Source of the DNA: Apodemus sylvaticus
Lineage: Eukaryota > Chordata > Mammalia > Rodentia > Muridae
Direction of reading: 5' to 3'
Length of the DNA stretch: 64,000 nucleotides
NCBI RefSeq assembly: GCF_947179515.1
Contig: NC_067472.1
Coordinates: 81,967,481-82,031,480 of the forward strand
The position numbers and the translations under genes are program-made. Positions within the stretch are counted from its first letter, which is position 1. Each line of letters opens with the position of its first letter. The notes under the pieces were generated by a model that was given only the letters and a program-made list of their open reading frames with translations, made no database searches and was not told the DNA's origin. Positions 43,500-53,880 of the stretch are shown piece by piece.

Positions 43500-43875
43500 G
43501 GGGGTGTGGTGAGGTGTGGGGGAAGGGGTGCCTCGGCAAGCCATGCCAAGGCATCCCTTCTCCCTGAGGGACCAGCCACAGGACCAGGATGGTATAGTAT
43601 AGAATAGAGTTCATTCAGCGCATGGGGAGGGGAGTTAAAAGGGTAGTAGAGGCAGAGAGAGGGAGAGTAGAAAAGTAGAGGCCGGCCATGACCACATGGA
43701 GAGAGGGGATAGCAATGGAGAGAGAAAAGGAGCAAGAGGGCAAGAGAGAGAGGCAAAAGGAGGAGGGGCAAGCAGCCCCTTTAGAGTGGGTCAGGCCTAC
43801 CTGGCTGTTGCCAGGTAACTGTGGGGTGAAGTTTATTTAGACAGAATGCTAGCAGGTAGTATCCGTCTAATCAAG
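43500..43875 (-). mobile_element. LTR-like element, copy 1
   Basis: Shares a layout with 45537-45830: a G-rich left end, CATCCCTTCTCCCTGAGGGACC, a purine-rich GAGA middle, then AAGCAGCCCCTTTAGAGTGGG, TTGCCAGGTAACTGTGGGG and ACAGAATGC. On the minus strand the order fits an LTR of an endogenous retrovirus (ERVK-like); an A-rich signal AATGAACTC sits near 43610. Family not named. Confidence 0.5.
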
Positions 43876-45436
43876 CTGCATGTCTAGAGTCTCCAACTGA
43901 ATGAACACTGGGTGCATGTGTCTTCAGAAAGCTCACTAGTTGTAAGCTTAATCCCAAGATTCCTAAGTAAACAATAGTTAGAGTAGTTGTCTTGGGGCAG
44001 GGAGGGGGGTAATTAGAATTACATTGGGACCCCTTGATGGCATTAAGGACTTTATAGGAACAAGAGGAGAAATCTGAGTTGGCTAATGTTTTATGAGGTA
44101 GCACAGGGTCCTTGCCAGATGCTGAGCACAGGCCAGCAACCAAACCCTTACACATCACAGGCCACAGAACCAGGCGCCAAAGAATCTCTATCTTTTATAA
44201 TTACCAAGTCTCCAGTATTTTCCTTCAGTAACAAAAACCAGGCCACAACAAGCCCGTATTCCAGGGCGCCACGGGGGCATCCAGAGGATTCCAGGAACTC
44301 TGAGTCCAGCCGTTTGCGTCTGATTTCAGCAATGATGCTTGAGAAGAGGACTGGAGAAAGCAGCCAGGGCCCCATCAGCCGTCGTGCTGGCTCTGTTCTC
44401 TGCGGATGTGCAAGTATTCTCATCCCTGCTGGTCCTAGGGGACAGAGACTATTAATAAACTCTGCATCCCCCAGGGAGTCTGCTCTGGAACTGGGGCAGG
44501 TTCAGCTAGTAAGTGGGAAGCCTTTGCAGCACCAGCTTTGGGGTTTTGGGAGATGCAGAGATGCCAGAGAAAACCAACTCCGAAGTGCTTGTGTAGGTTA
44601 GTTCTCTTTCTGCCCAGTTAACAGCTTGACTCTGCGGGAGCGAGAGCACTCTTTAAAGACAATAGTAAAGACCTCATTAAATTGAGGAACCCAGAGCCTA
44701 GAATGAATAGAAATGAAACACTTTGAGTTACCACTCCTGAGGCCCTTGAAGAAAAGCCCTCCCCAGTGGTGGGAAGGCATTAGCGAAAGGAAGCTCCTTT
44801 AATGCTCTACAGCTCTGAGTGGTGGAGAGGGAGAGGGGCGGGGCGGGTCACTGCAGGCCGGGAGAAATTTACACCCAGAGCCTCACCACTCCCAAGTGTG
44901 ATGCAGATTCAAGCCTACAGACCCAAGGCTATAGAAGATAAAACCGCTGCCCGCAGGAGAGCTGGGGCCTTCAAACCCTCCTTTCTCTCCTTCCCCAGGT
45001 CTTCCCAGGTGTGCAGGAATCTGCCTAGTCTCTCCTGTCTAAGAGTATAGGATTAAAAGAGAAAAAGGAATCTGGTGAAAATTAAATTGTACGCGGTTAT
45101 CCTGGTGTCCAGGGAACCATAGACAAAAGACAGCTGCTGCCGAGGCCAAACGTGCTGTCCATGCAAAGAAACTACAGCTTCTCCAGAGCTCGATGATACC
45201 AGGCCTGTGATGAAAGCCTCCGGGACAGTTCAGATCCACAGCATCACGGAAGGCAGATCAGTGGAGAGGGAAGCAGGCCTAGACCTTAATTTGGCTGCTG
45301 AATTCCAACGTGGTAAACGGAACTCCTTAAGCCTCAGCGGGTTCAGTTTGCTAGCTTCTGTTGTTTATAAGTGGGGGTGGGGTGGGTAATAGGAATCTCC
45401 TTGTCTAGGAAGAGATACAGATTAACTAAGATAATG
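43876..45436. other. Single-copy, CpG-bearing region between two LTR-like copies
   Basis: No transposon recognised. CpG is more frequent than elsewhere in the window at about 44260-44660 and 44830-45340. A plus-strand frame of 171 codons (44086-44601), the longest outside obvious repeats apart from antisense L1, has no recognised domain and a weak start context. Regulatory or exonic use is possible but unproven. Confidence 0.4.
44835..44847 (+). promoter_or_regulatory. Overlapping GC boxes (Sp1/KLF-type)
   Basis: GGGGCGGGGCGGG is two overlapping GC-box cores, the best such site in the window, in locally CpG-bearing single-copy DNA. No TATA box or known first exon is recognised nearby. Confidence 0.4.
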
Positions 45437-45850
45437 CGTGTAGACAATGCAAGCTGTTTATTTTAATGACGACCAGAGAGCAATATTGTGCTTTATATAA
45501 AAAGATAAAGAAGCCAGGGATGTTTATATTAGGTAGAGGAGGCACGGTATGGTGTGAGGGAAGGGGTTTTTCAATGGGGGTAGGGGGCATGATGAGGAAT
45601 CCCTTCCCCCTGAGGTACCAGCAAAAGTGGGGGGAGAAGAGGGTGAGGGGAGAGAACGGACAGAGGGAAGAGGCTAAGAGAGTAAGAGCAAAAGAAGAGA
45701 CTGAGAAGGGGGCAAAGCAGCCCCTGTTATAGCGAGTCAGGCACACCGACTGTTGCCAGGTAACTGTGGGGCGGAGCCTAGAAGAAATGCCAACAAGCAA
45801 CACACATCCTGGGTCTTCCAAATAATTTAGAAGACCTTCCTGATAATAAC
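45437..45850 (-). mobile_element. LTR-like element, copy 2
   Basis: Same order as copy 1: GAATCCCTTCCCCCTGAGG, a purine-rich middle, AAAGCAGCCCCTGTTATAGCG, TTGCCAGGTAACTGTGGGGC, then AAATGCCAACAAGC. It extends further left (45437-45536), with CTTTATATAAAAAG. Same orientation as copy 1, about 2 kb away. Confidence 0.5.
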
Positions 45851-45892
45851 TATTCTGGCAAAGCCTCCGTGTGCTGAGCAATTCCCTCAGTT

Positions 45893-46015
45893 TTTGCACT
45901 CATGAAGACATTTAATCATTTCAACGAGACTGTGTAAAATATTCTTCTTACACCTGTTTTATATGTGGTGTTCAGAGTATATAAGTAATTTACTTAAAGC
46001 AATATACCTGCTGAG
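45893..46015 (-). mobile_element. MIR SINE
   Basis: CATTTAATCATTTCAACGAG, then TACACCTGTTTTATATGTGG and AAGTAATTTACTTAAAGC give the reversed MIR order. Confidence 0.6.
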
Positions 46016-46354
46016 AACAGCCTCCAGCCCTCTGGTTCCTCCATGTAGCTAGCTGCTCTCCAGATGGACACAGTAGCAAGTTACCCCGAGGCTTCCCAGC
46101 CTACCTGGGAACAATCCCACAGAGTCACATTAGAGAGATGCTTCTTCAGACCCTAATCACCCCACATTCTTAGGACTCATAAACAGGTGAGCTACCTGTT
46201 GCTTGGCATCCATGCTAAATTACTTTGCTGTTGGTAAACATTTGCCAGTGGTGGGCAGACATCCAAGCCGGCCCGTATCTCCTAGTGTCATGGCCTTGTG
46301 TCTCTGTGCTTTGGGAAATGACAGTTCTACTTACTGTTTGGAGTGTTTTGTGCT
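46016..46354. other. Single-copy DNA, nothing recognised
   Basis: No repeat recognised. Confidence 0.4.
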
Positions 46355-46490
46355 CTTTTGCCAAAGCTGGTCTTAAAATCTATGTATCTCAGGCTGTTGT
46401 CAAATTTCCTATGTAGCCCAGGCTAACCTAAAACTCACAATGGTGGGGGTCACAGAATGAACGTACCACCTCCCTTGGCACAGCATACCT
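46355..46490 (-). mobile_element. B1-like SINE
   Basis: TATGTAGCCCAGGCTAACC and AAAACTCACAATGGTGG follow the reversed B1 order. An extra left part with a second CTCAGGCTG word suggests a duplicated or older form. Confidence 0.55.
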
Positions 46491-46534
46491 TTAATGAACA
46501 GAACACAGTGAAAGCAGCAGGCTGTCATTCTAAT

Positions 46535-46835
46535 AGTTTGCTATTACTGCATGTGTTCATTTTCGCCAGCTGTTGTAACAAAATACCAGAGACTAGGTAT
46601 GGTAGAAGACAGACATTTATTTTCTCACATTTTCAGAAGCCAGAATTCAAGGACCAAGGTTCTGGTAAATTTCATGATTGGTCAGGGCTGTCTTCTCGTA
46701 TTTTTATTCTCCCTGGCACAGGGGCAATAAGGGGGAAAGCTCTCTGGTACCTCTTCTAATACAAGTGCTAAGGTTGAAAGCCAGCCCCACTCCACTTCCT
46801 ATAAATTATTTAATATTAATCAAGTCCATTTAGGT
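46535..46835 (-). mobile_element. MLT1-like MaLR LTR, ancient
   Basis: GCTGTTGTAACAAAATACC, AGACTAGGTATGG, CATTTATTTTCTCACATTTTC, GAAAGCTCTCTGGTACCTC are blocks of the mammal-wide MLT1 LTR in reverse. Confidence 0.65.
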
Positions 46836-46894
46836 CCTAGCTCCTACTCCTGTCTTGCAATGTAGTTAGACCTTTAAGACATATGTGAATGAGA

Positions 46895-47300
46895 TACATC
46901 TTGGCCTGCTGTATAGCTTAAAACAACACAGTGTGTTATCTTGCAGTTTCATAGGCCAGGATCCTCAGTTGAGGTTAGCTGTGACCTCTGCTCAAAGTAC
47001 CAAGTATCTCAAATACAAGTATTGGCCATTCTGGTTTTTATCTGGAGACCTTAAAGAGGAAGAGGAGATGGAGATGCATGTCCAAATTGTTGTTGTCAGC
47101 TGGATTTAGCTCCCTTTGCTGGAGGACTGGAATTTCTCTTTATTTACTGGGGCTTTCTAAGGGATACTCTCAGTGACTGGAAGCTACCCACATTCCTTGA
47201 CTGGTGACGCCATCCTTTGCCTGTCAATCATGATGCAGCACATTCTACTCAGGCATTGAATCTCTGACTTCTGTGGGTTTGGGCCTCAGCACCCAGACTC
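46895..47300 (-). mobile_element. Second MLT1-like LTR, ancient
   Basis: GCTTAAAACAACACAGTGTG, a TTGCAGTTTCATAGGCCAGG segment and later CAGCTGG and ATGCAGC words match a reversed MLT1-type LTR, more decayed than its neighbour. Confidence 0.5.
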
Positions 47301-47929
47301 AATGAATATGTATGTAGTACTTAGTCCTCTAAAAAGTTTATGCCATTATATCACTTCCTCTGGAAAATCTTATTGTTAGGTCCATGTAAACCTTAAGTAC
47401 ATTGGAACTATAAATGGAATACAATGTAACATATAATGTATATGTTGGTCATATAATGTAGCATGGGAATGATATTTCATTATGTGCATGGTTCTGAGAT
47501 TATGCCAGTCATGCCCACTGGAGTGCCAGAAGCCGGTCACTGCTGAGGCTGGCATGTGAAAGACCTTGACCTTGTATGCTCACACTTTCTCTCTCTGACT
47601 CCTCTTACTTGCTTGCTCTGCTGAAGCAGGTCACTGTGCTGTGGAAAAACAGGGTAAAAACTACAGGCATTCTCCAGCCAGCGGCCCAGGAAGAGAGCCC
47701 TGACTGCAACATCCCAAGAAGGCAGCCCAAATACACGGGTGACCTCAGCAGAGTCTTTACAGGGAAGCCTGTGATATCTGCAGCCTGGATGACCCTTAGT
47801 TATAGGCTGGTGAGAAGACCAAACCAACCAGAAGTCTAGAACATAGAAACCACTAGAATAGCTGACCTCATGGGACACTTGGTTTGTTTGGGTCCTATAT
47901 TTTTACATCTGATACCTAACACTCAGAAT
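47301..47929. other. Single-copy DNA, nothing recognised
   Basis: Frames on both strands at 47537-47878 mirror each other and are not convincing. Confidence 0.4.
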
Positions 47930-48485
47930 TTTTTTGAACTTTAACTTATTTATTCATATATTTATTTATAGTATACAACATGATAGTTGGATATGTATAT
48001 GTTGCAAAATGTCTAAACCAAACTACTTAACATACTCATCACCTTACATATGTGCATGCATGTATGTGTGTTCCTATATAGTGTGTAGGTGTGTGCATGT
48101 ACATGTATGTTGAGAAAACTAAAAATTTATTCTCATTGATTTTCAAGTATCTAACATATTATATATATATGTATATATATACACATATATATATATATAT
48201 ATAATGTATAATAGATCTTTTGAACTTATTCTTTGATGTAACTAGAGTTTTGTGTCCTTTTTCAGTGTCTTCCTGGCTCCCACTCCACCTAGTCTCTGGG
48301 GGAAAAATCATTGGCTTTTTCAGATTCCACACATAAGAGAGATGCAATACTGGCCTCTTTGTCTCTGGCTTATTGCATTTAATATTATGTCTTATGGGTG
48401 CATCCATGTTATCACACACGACAGCACCTGTTGCTATTTTAAAGGCTGGCTAGTGTCCCACTGTGAGCATATGCCATGCTTTCTC
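47930..48485 (-). mobile_element. Ancient L1 (L1M class) 3' region
   Basis: Reverse L1 text: TATACAACATGATAGTTGG, ACATACTCATCACCTTACAT, TTCTCATTGATTTTCAAGTATC, CAGATTCCACACATAAG, GGTGCATCCATGTTATC. Contains an AT microsatellite. Confidence 0.75.
48157..48203. repeat. (AT)n microsatellite
   Basis: TATATA runs with TGTATATATATACACA inside, self-complementary. Confidence 0.9.
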
Positions 48486-48554
48486 ATGCTAAATGCTATT
48501 TGTTTTTTACTGTATTTATTAGTTGAGAATCTGATCATCTCACCTGACTCTTCT

Positions 48555-49138
48555 CCTAACGTCTCTCATATCCATCACTACCTTCCCAACTTCATGTCCT
48601 TCTTTTTATTTTTATAACCTATTGACTTTAACTTGTGCTGTCCATGTACATCCCGGTGTGAAGCCATCCACTGGAGTGTGGTTGATATTCCACCAGCCTT
48701 ATCTTTAGAGAAAATTGACTGGCCCGGTACCAGTAGAAGCTATCAGCAGTCCATAGCTCCCAAGTAGGGATGAAGGCTAATGAACTCCTTTCTTCTCCAC
48801 GCTGGAAGCTGATTGGCTTGATCTTGTGCATGTCTGCACATGCAGTCACAGATGGTATGAATTCAGTGGCCTTTTCATGTTCAGAAGACACTGTTTCACT
48901 CTGGTCCTTATGACCTCTGGCTCTCACAAGTTTTCTACCTCCTCTTCCAAAACAGTCCCTGAGTCTTAGGGAGGGAGTGTGGTATAGATGTCCCACCTGT
49001 GGTATAGATGGCTGAGCACTCGAGAGATGCTTATTCTCTGCCCCTTGACCAGTTGTGAGTCTCTGCATTCATTACTGTCCACCGTACTAAGAAATTTCTC
49101 TGATGGTAAATGCTACTGATTAAAGTCACAATAGTTGA
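48555..49138 (-). mobile_element. Old rodent L1 3' UTR (Lx-like)
   Basis: CCCAACTTCATGTCCTTC, AACCTATTGACTTTAAC, GTGAAGCCATCCACTGGAG, GGCTTGATCTTGTGCATGTC, GACCAGTTGTGAGTCTCTGC. It is the same class of long 3' UTR as 11445-13200 and lies within or beside the older L1M copy. The 146-codon minus-strand frame here is chance. Confidence 0.7.
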
Positions 49139-49194
49139 ATTGTTTTTTTAATAGCATGTCATTAATATTTTTTCTTTCTCTTTGCTTGCTTCTG

Positions 49195-49295
49195 ATAAAA
49201 CAGTCTCACTATAGAGCCTAGGGTTTAAACTCAAGATTCTCCTGCTTCAGCCCCCCAAGTGCTCAGAATACAGACACACACTACCATTCTAATAT
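49195..49295 (-). mobile_element. B1-like fragment
   Basis: CAGTCTCACTATAGAGCC, CTCAAGATTCTCCTGCTTCAG and CCAAGTGCTCAGAATACAG follow reversed B1. Confidence 0.65.
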
Positions 49296-50132
49296 ATCTC
49301 TTAACATAAAGCCAAGTGATGGGTATGTGGCATATGACAAATGGATGGGCTGTTTTCTAGATACTCAGTTAGGAAAGATGAGTGATATATCACACAATAA
49401 TATTCTGTTAGACGTGATTCATGTGATTTATATACGATGGAGCTTAGCTTAGTGTAATGCCTGTTTTATGTTAGAGATTTGTGGCATAATGGGAGGGGTG
49501 ATCTTTGAAAGGTAGACTGGCTTTCTCACTTGCTATTTGGTTTCTTCTGTGTACACAAGACAGTAAATCTTCCCCCCTGTTCTGTGAGTAGCTCCTGGAT
49601 ACCCACAGAAAAGCATCCATGGTTTCTCTGCTTTAAGTGGCATAATTCGCCCAAGTCTAGCAACTGGTGACTCTGTGCCTCCAGGTATCCTCTGGTTATG
49701 CCCACACCAGCATCATCCAACACTTTCTCCTTATAGAAAAGTGTCCAGGCTCATTTCATTCATGAAAGCTTACCAAAAGTCAGTCCCATTTTTAACATTT
49801 GCAAAGCCCAAGGCAAACATAAAAAAATGGACACCCATGTACCTAGAATTTAAATTGTTTTAAATTGAAAAATCAAGCTATTGACCATTAAATAAAAATA
49901 TGTGCCAGTCCCTTCTTTAATAAATATGTGAAGGACTTAACAGCCCACAAAGGTGACATGAAAATTAATTTAAACTGAAAGCATTTGAACAATAAACAGC
50001 TATAGAAATATTACCTTATAAACAGCTTCTCTCAAATAAAGCCTCCTCCAGAGCACTTTCTTGTTTGAGTGAAGACTGTCCCTTAACACCGGGAAGAGAA
50101 AGCTCAATAACTGCCCCCTTACAGCAAAAAGC
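49296..50132. other. Single-copy DNA, nothing recognised
   Basis: No repeat recognised. Confidence 0.4.
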
Positions 50133-50440
50133 CCAGGGGAAGGGCTGGGAGAATGGCTGTCAGTAAAACGCTTGCCTTGAAAGGATGAGGTGCTGAGTTC
50201 AGTCCCCAGAACCCACATAAAATACCAGGCATGATGATGCACACTCAACCCCTGTGCTCTGTGTGGGGACAGAGTGCAGAGGCAGGAGCTGGCTAGCTAG
50301 TCAGTCTAGCCTACTCAGTTAGCTCTAGGCCAAGACAAACCCTGGCTCAAAGGAAGTAGATGGTGGTCCTGAGGATAACTTGAAGTTATCCTGTGGCCTC
50401 CCTGTGCACCTGCATACATGCATACATGCAACTTACACAC
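50133..50440 (+). mobile_element. B4-type SINE
   Basis: GGGCTGGGAGAATGGCTG, GTTCAGTCCCCAGAACCC, ATACCAGGCATGATGATGC, AGGCAGGAGCTGGCTAGC, GGCCTCCCTGTGCACC: a near-complete B4. Confidence 0.8.
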
Positions 50441-50520
50441 ACATGCATGTTCATGTGTGTATACACACATACATACACACTCACACAAACACACTCACAC
50501 ACAAACACACACACACACAG
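50441..50520 (+). repeat. CA-rich 3' extension of the SINE
   Basis: ACACACACATGCATG then interrupted CACA runs, as is usual after B4. Confidence 0.9.
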
Positions 50521-51104
50521 AGGTCACAGAGAAGTCAATGAAAACTGAGAACACAGGCGATCCTATTAAAGCCTGAAGCCCACACCCCTTTCTTGTTAAA
50601 TTACAATGTTAACCTTTTGACCTCTGGCTGTTCAGTGAATGCTTGTGGGGGACTCCTAAATGCCCGTCAAATTGCCTTGCCTTTCTTCTTGCTAACTTGC
50701 CACCCATCAATTAGTTTCAAGAACTAGAGCAGACAAAGGAAGTGGTTCCCTCCCAGTATATAATCTGGTGAATATCTAAAAGGATCAAGTCCTCTTGAAA
50801 AGTTTGCAGACTTGCTCATATGAGGAAAGCCAGCTCTATGTAGTCTATTTCCAGCTCTGTCCTATGCAGCTGACTACTGTGCAAGCTGATCAATGGGTGC
50901 TTTGGCCTGTAGATGCAAGCTTGATCTACACCCTGCACCAAGCAGCTGGCTTTTAGGAGTCAGGAGGCCTATGTAGGCACACACTACATGGCCAATCTTC
51001 TGAATTGGGGGCGGGGGAGGGGGGGACAGGAAGAAGAAATAGCATGCAATGCAATTGAGTCTGGGCCCGTAGGGACAAGGAATTGCAGAATTCTAGTGAG
51101 CATA
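50521..51104. other. Single-copy DNA with a G-rich run
   Basis: 51008-51027 is GGGGGCGGGGGAGGGGGGG, a quadruplex candidate. Nothing else recognised. Confidence 0.45.
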
Positions 51105-51480
51105 TCAGATATGGAGGTCTAGTACAGCCTTTGAATACTGCATGTATAAAGCATGTACAGCCTTTGAATACTGCAGCTCTTCACCCATTTGTATGTGGAG
51201 GAGAGCAGCAATGGAGTCCTCTAAAGCATTGCCATGACCTTTGCCCAGCAGTGCTACTGTTATTAGCACCTGGGGTGGCCCGCATGGTAGACAGGGCATC
51301 TGGCACTTGGTGAAACCACTGAACTGATGGCCAGGATGGCGGGACTGCAGAGGAGTCAGTTATAGACTGGGAGGCAGTGGAGATTAGGGGTATGTTTTCC
51401 AGTAAAAGTGTCTTAACAAAAGAGGCAGTGCCCACCCACATCAGGACCACCCAACCTGGAAGCACAACAGGATAGCATTA
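51105..51480 (-). pseudogene. Protein-like segment in two frames, possible pseudogene
   Basis: On the minus strand two overlapping frames are open. One (51465-51181) begins PGWVVLMWVGTASFVKTLLL. The other (51299-51105) includes LITVALLGKGHGNALEDS and then YSKAV twice. Both have more natural amino-acid use than most chance frames here, as could follow from a frameshift in a retrocopy. I recognise no parent gene, and no poly(A) tail is visible at the minus-strand 3' end. Confidence 0.2.
51122..51175 (+). repeat. 33-bp tandem duplication
   Basis: GTACAGCCTTTGAATACTGCA occurs exactly at 51122-51142 and 51155-51175, 33 bases apart. Confidence 0.95.
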
Positions 51481-51957
51481 GCGGTAAAAGCAGAGCTTAG
51501 GCCAACCATGTAGAGGTAGGGAGATCCAATGTCATCAGTTCATCTCAGCGACTAATCAAGGAGGAAGGGTTACAAAGAGGAGGCAAGTATCCCTCGCAAC
51601 CCAGACAGTGATGATGGACCTGCAGTTACCAAGATGGAGTAGAGCCCAGAAAATTGATTGACAGTGTGCCCAGGGTCCCATATTTTTATATCAACTTGGA
51701 TCTTATTAAATCACTCAGTTTACTCCATGTGCACGACTTCAAGAGAAGCAGCACTTTCCTTGTGAATGATTTTCAAACCCGTCTGCTAAGAGGACCAACT
51801 TGCTACTCTCTCCTGCACTCTACCTGCACTGTTCATACCCATGAGCCTGTATGTCGAGCCAGAGAAGCCAGACATAATAGACCTGTTTGGAGCACATGCA
51901 GAGACTTGAGTCATAAAAACCTGGCTTCACCATGGCTTATTTTCAATATAACATTTG
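51481..51957. other. Single-copy DNA, nothing recognised
   Basis: A 105-codon plus-strand frame at 51654-51971 has no recognised domain. Confidence 0.4.
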
Positions 51958-52085
51958 TATTGCTTCTTTGAGAACTTCATACAAGCATATAATGTAGTTT
52001 GATCATATGTATGCATCATAAGGGGGTGCCTCCCCCTTACTTCTTCCAGATCTGCTCCACCCCCATCACAATTTGTCTTTTTTTC
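51958..52085 (-). mobile_element. Rodent L1 3' terminal fragment
   Basis: GAGAACTTCATACAAGCATA, TAATGTAGTTTGATCATATG and CAGATCTGCTCCACCCCC follow a reversed rodent L1 3' end. Confidence 0.5.
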
Positions 52086-52099
52086 CCCTATCACCATTA

Positions 52100-52257
52100 C
52101 CATAGCTTAGTGAACCTCTCTCAGCATCGTTATTTTCATTTCATGAGGCTTCCGTGAGGGTTAAATAAAGTAAGAGGCAAGGGGTGTTTAGCACAATACC
52201 TATACTGGATTTGCTTAACCAACACTAGACATTATTTTATTAGAGCTAGCTACTCAC
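52100..52257 (+). mobile_element. MIR SINE
   Basis: GTGAACCTCTCTCAGC, CGTGAGGGTTAAATAAAG, GTTTAGCACAATACCTAT follow MIR through to its 3' part. Confidence 0.7.
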
Positions 52258-53654
52258 AAGCTGTCTTCTACACTAAGTTATGATTCATATAAAGCCGATA
52301 TTGCTAGTTTCTTCTATCTTCAGAATCTGTCAGAGTGCCTCATTAAAAAAAAATTAATTTTGGGTCTACTATCTCTAAAACACAGGGGAAAGCCAGTAAT
52401 AGGCTACAGCCAAAGACTTACAGAATCAGATGAAGAAGTCAAGAGATGGTAGCTTGTAATTAAGAATATCCCACCTATCTCAAAGTCCATAAAGAACCTA
52501 TAATCTTTAAGCCTCCTTTCTGAACTGTTCATCTTTTTCCTTGTCTTTTAATCCCCATATGGGAAGGAAGGAAGATGCCTCACTCTCAAACAAGCTAACA
52601 TATTAAAGCTATAAGCAAAGAATCCTGCGCTACCCTGGAAGCCTCCAGTTTCTCTGATTTCATGTGGGGAAAACTACTACACAGTTATCTGTCATTCAGT
52701 TGTTTTATTAACAAAAGTCCACAAATACAGATTCCCAGTGGGTGTGAAGTCATTCTTTCTCAGGCGGCAATAAGGAGCAAAACCATATTTATAGGAGAGC
52801 CACGGGACACTATCACCCCCACAGCTCCCAACAGCATTGCTTGTGTGGAATGCAGCACCACTGATTAACCACAAACCACAACCAGAATTGAGGCCCACAT
52901 TGTACCCCTAAGTATTAATGCAGCTAACTGAGACAAGCAGAAGATAAAGGGAGAAACAGTGTGTGGTGTCACCTGCCTCTTCCCATTGACTGGGTCACAC
53001 TTGCCTCCTCCACTGGACTAGGTTGATTTCAACACTGTATCATGAGCTCCTAGACCAGCTCCTACAGAGCTGGTCTGTGTAACATGGATGCATGCATGGC
53101 TGGCTGAAGAAATTCTCATGAGAATATTTATTACACAAGGAGTCTTTGGTGACACTGATCCATGGCACTATCATTTTGCACAGACTGTGTGTTCTGGTAA
53201 ATTTTTACCCTTTTAGAATCTTCTCTTGCTAGCCTAGAGGGTGCATATGTGGGTTCGCCTGCAGATCCTGTCAGTGGTCATTTCCCGTGTTCTAATTACC
53301 CTGTTGATCAGTGTCATAGGCCTTTGGTATATTGAACTTTTCTCCCTTAACGGTTTGTCTACCTGAAGTTGCATTTGGGTGACCTGAGGAGCTTCCGTTC
53401 ATAACAAATCCTTGGTCTCCCTCCCTACGAGGGCTTCTACATCCCAACTTAGCTCTGCCTTGTATCTATTTGTGGGACAAAGGACCTGGAATTTCATGGA
53501 CAAGATTAGAAATAACAAACAAGTCAAAAAAATCAGATCTGGAAGAAAGTAGGTAAGAATGCATTCAAAGGATGGAAATATAAATGTTTGATCTTCGGTG
53601 GGGTGTCTGCCTCTGGCTGGGAAGATATGAAATCTCTGATATGCCAGATCAGGA
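52258..53654. other. Single-copy DNA with a strong hairpin
   Basis: No transposon was recognised over 1.4 kb. A 10-bp-arm inverted repeat lies at 53052-53076 and a 14-base palindrome at 53112-53125. Confidence 0.4.
53052..53076. repeat. Hairpin with 10-bp arms
   Basis: AGACCAGCTC, five-base loop CTACA, GAGCTGGTCT. Perfect arms; no U-run follows, so it is not a terminator-type structure. Confidence 0.9.
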
Positions 53655-53880
53655 ATCCTGGGAGACTGGTTGTCAGAGTACTTGTATAGCATACATGAAG
53701 CCCTGGGTTTGATCCCCAACACTGGATAGAAACAGAAATAGCATTTCGCACCTCTCCTCCCAATGCCCGGGAGGTGGAGGTGGGAGCGGTGGGTTCAGAA
53801 GTTCCAGGTTGTCAGTAACTGCATAATGGATTTGATGCCCGCCTGAGACACAAGAGAGCTTGTCTCAAAATAAAGAAAAC
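53655..53880 (+). mobile_element. ID/B4-type SINE (ID head with B1-like body)
   Basis: AGCATACATGAAGCCCTGGG, TTTGATCCCCAACACTGG, GGGAGGTGGAGGTGGGAGC and GAGCTTGTCTCAAAATAAAG: an ID-like head followed by a B1-derived body. Confidence 0.7.

Noticed and set aside
44830..45340. A full CpG island
   Set aside because: CpG is locally raised but sparse by eye; it does not look like an island of normal density. Kept only as a GC-box region.
43500..45850. A complete provirus with two LTRs
   Set aside because: The interval between the two copies is short and shows no gag, pol or env-like sequence.
48628..49068. A 146-codon minus-strand frame as a gene
   Set aside because: It lies within the 3' UTR of an old L1.
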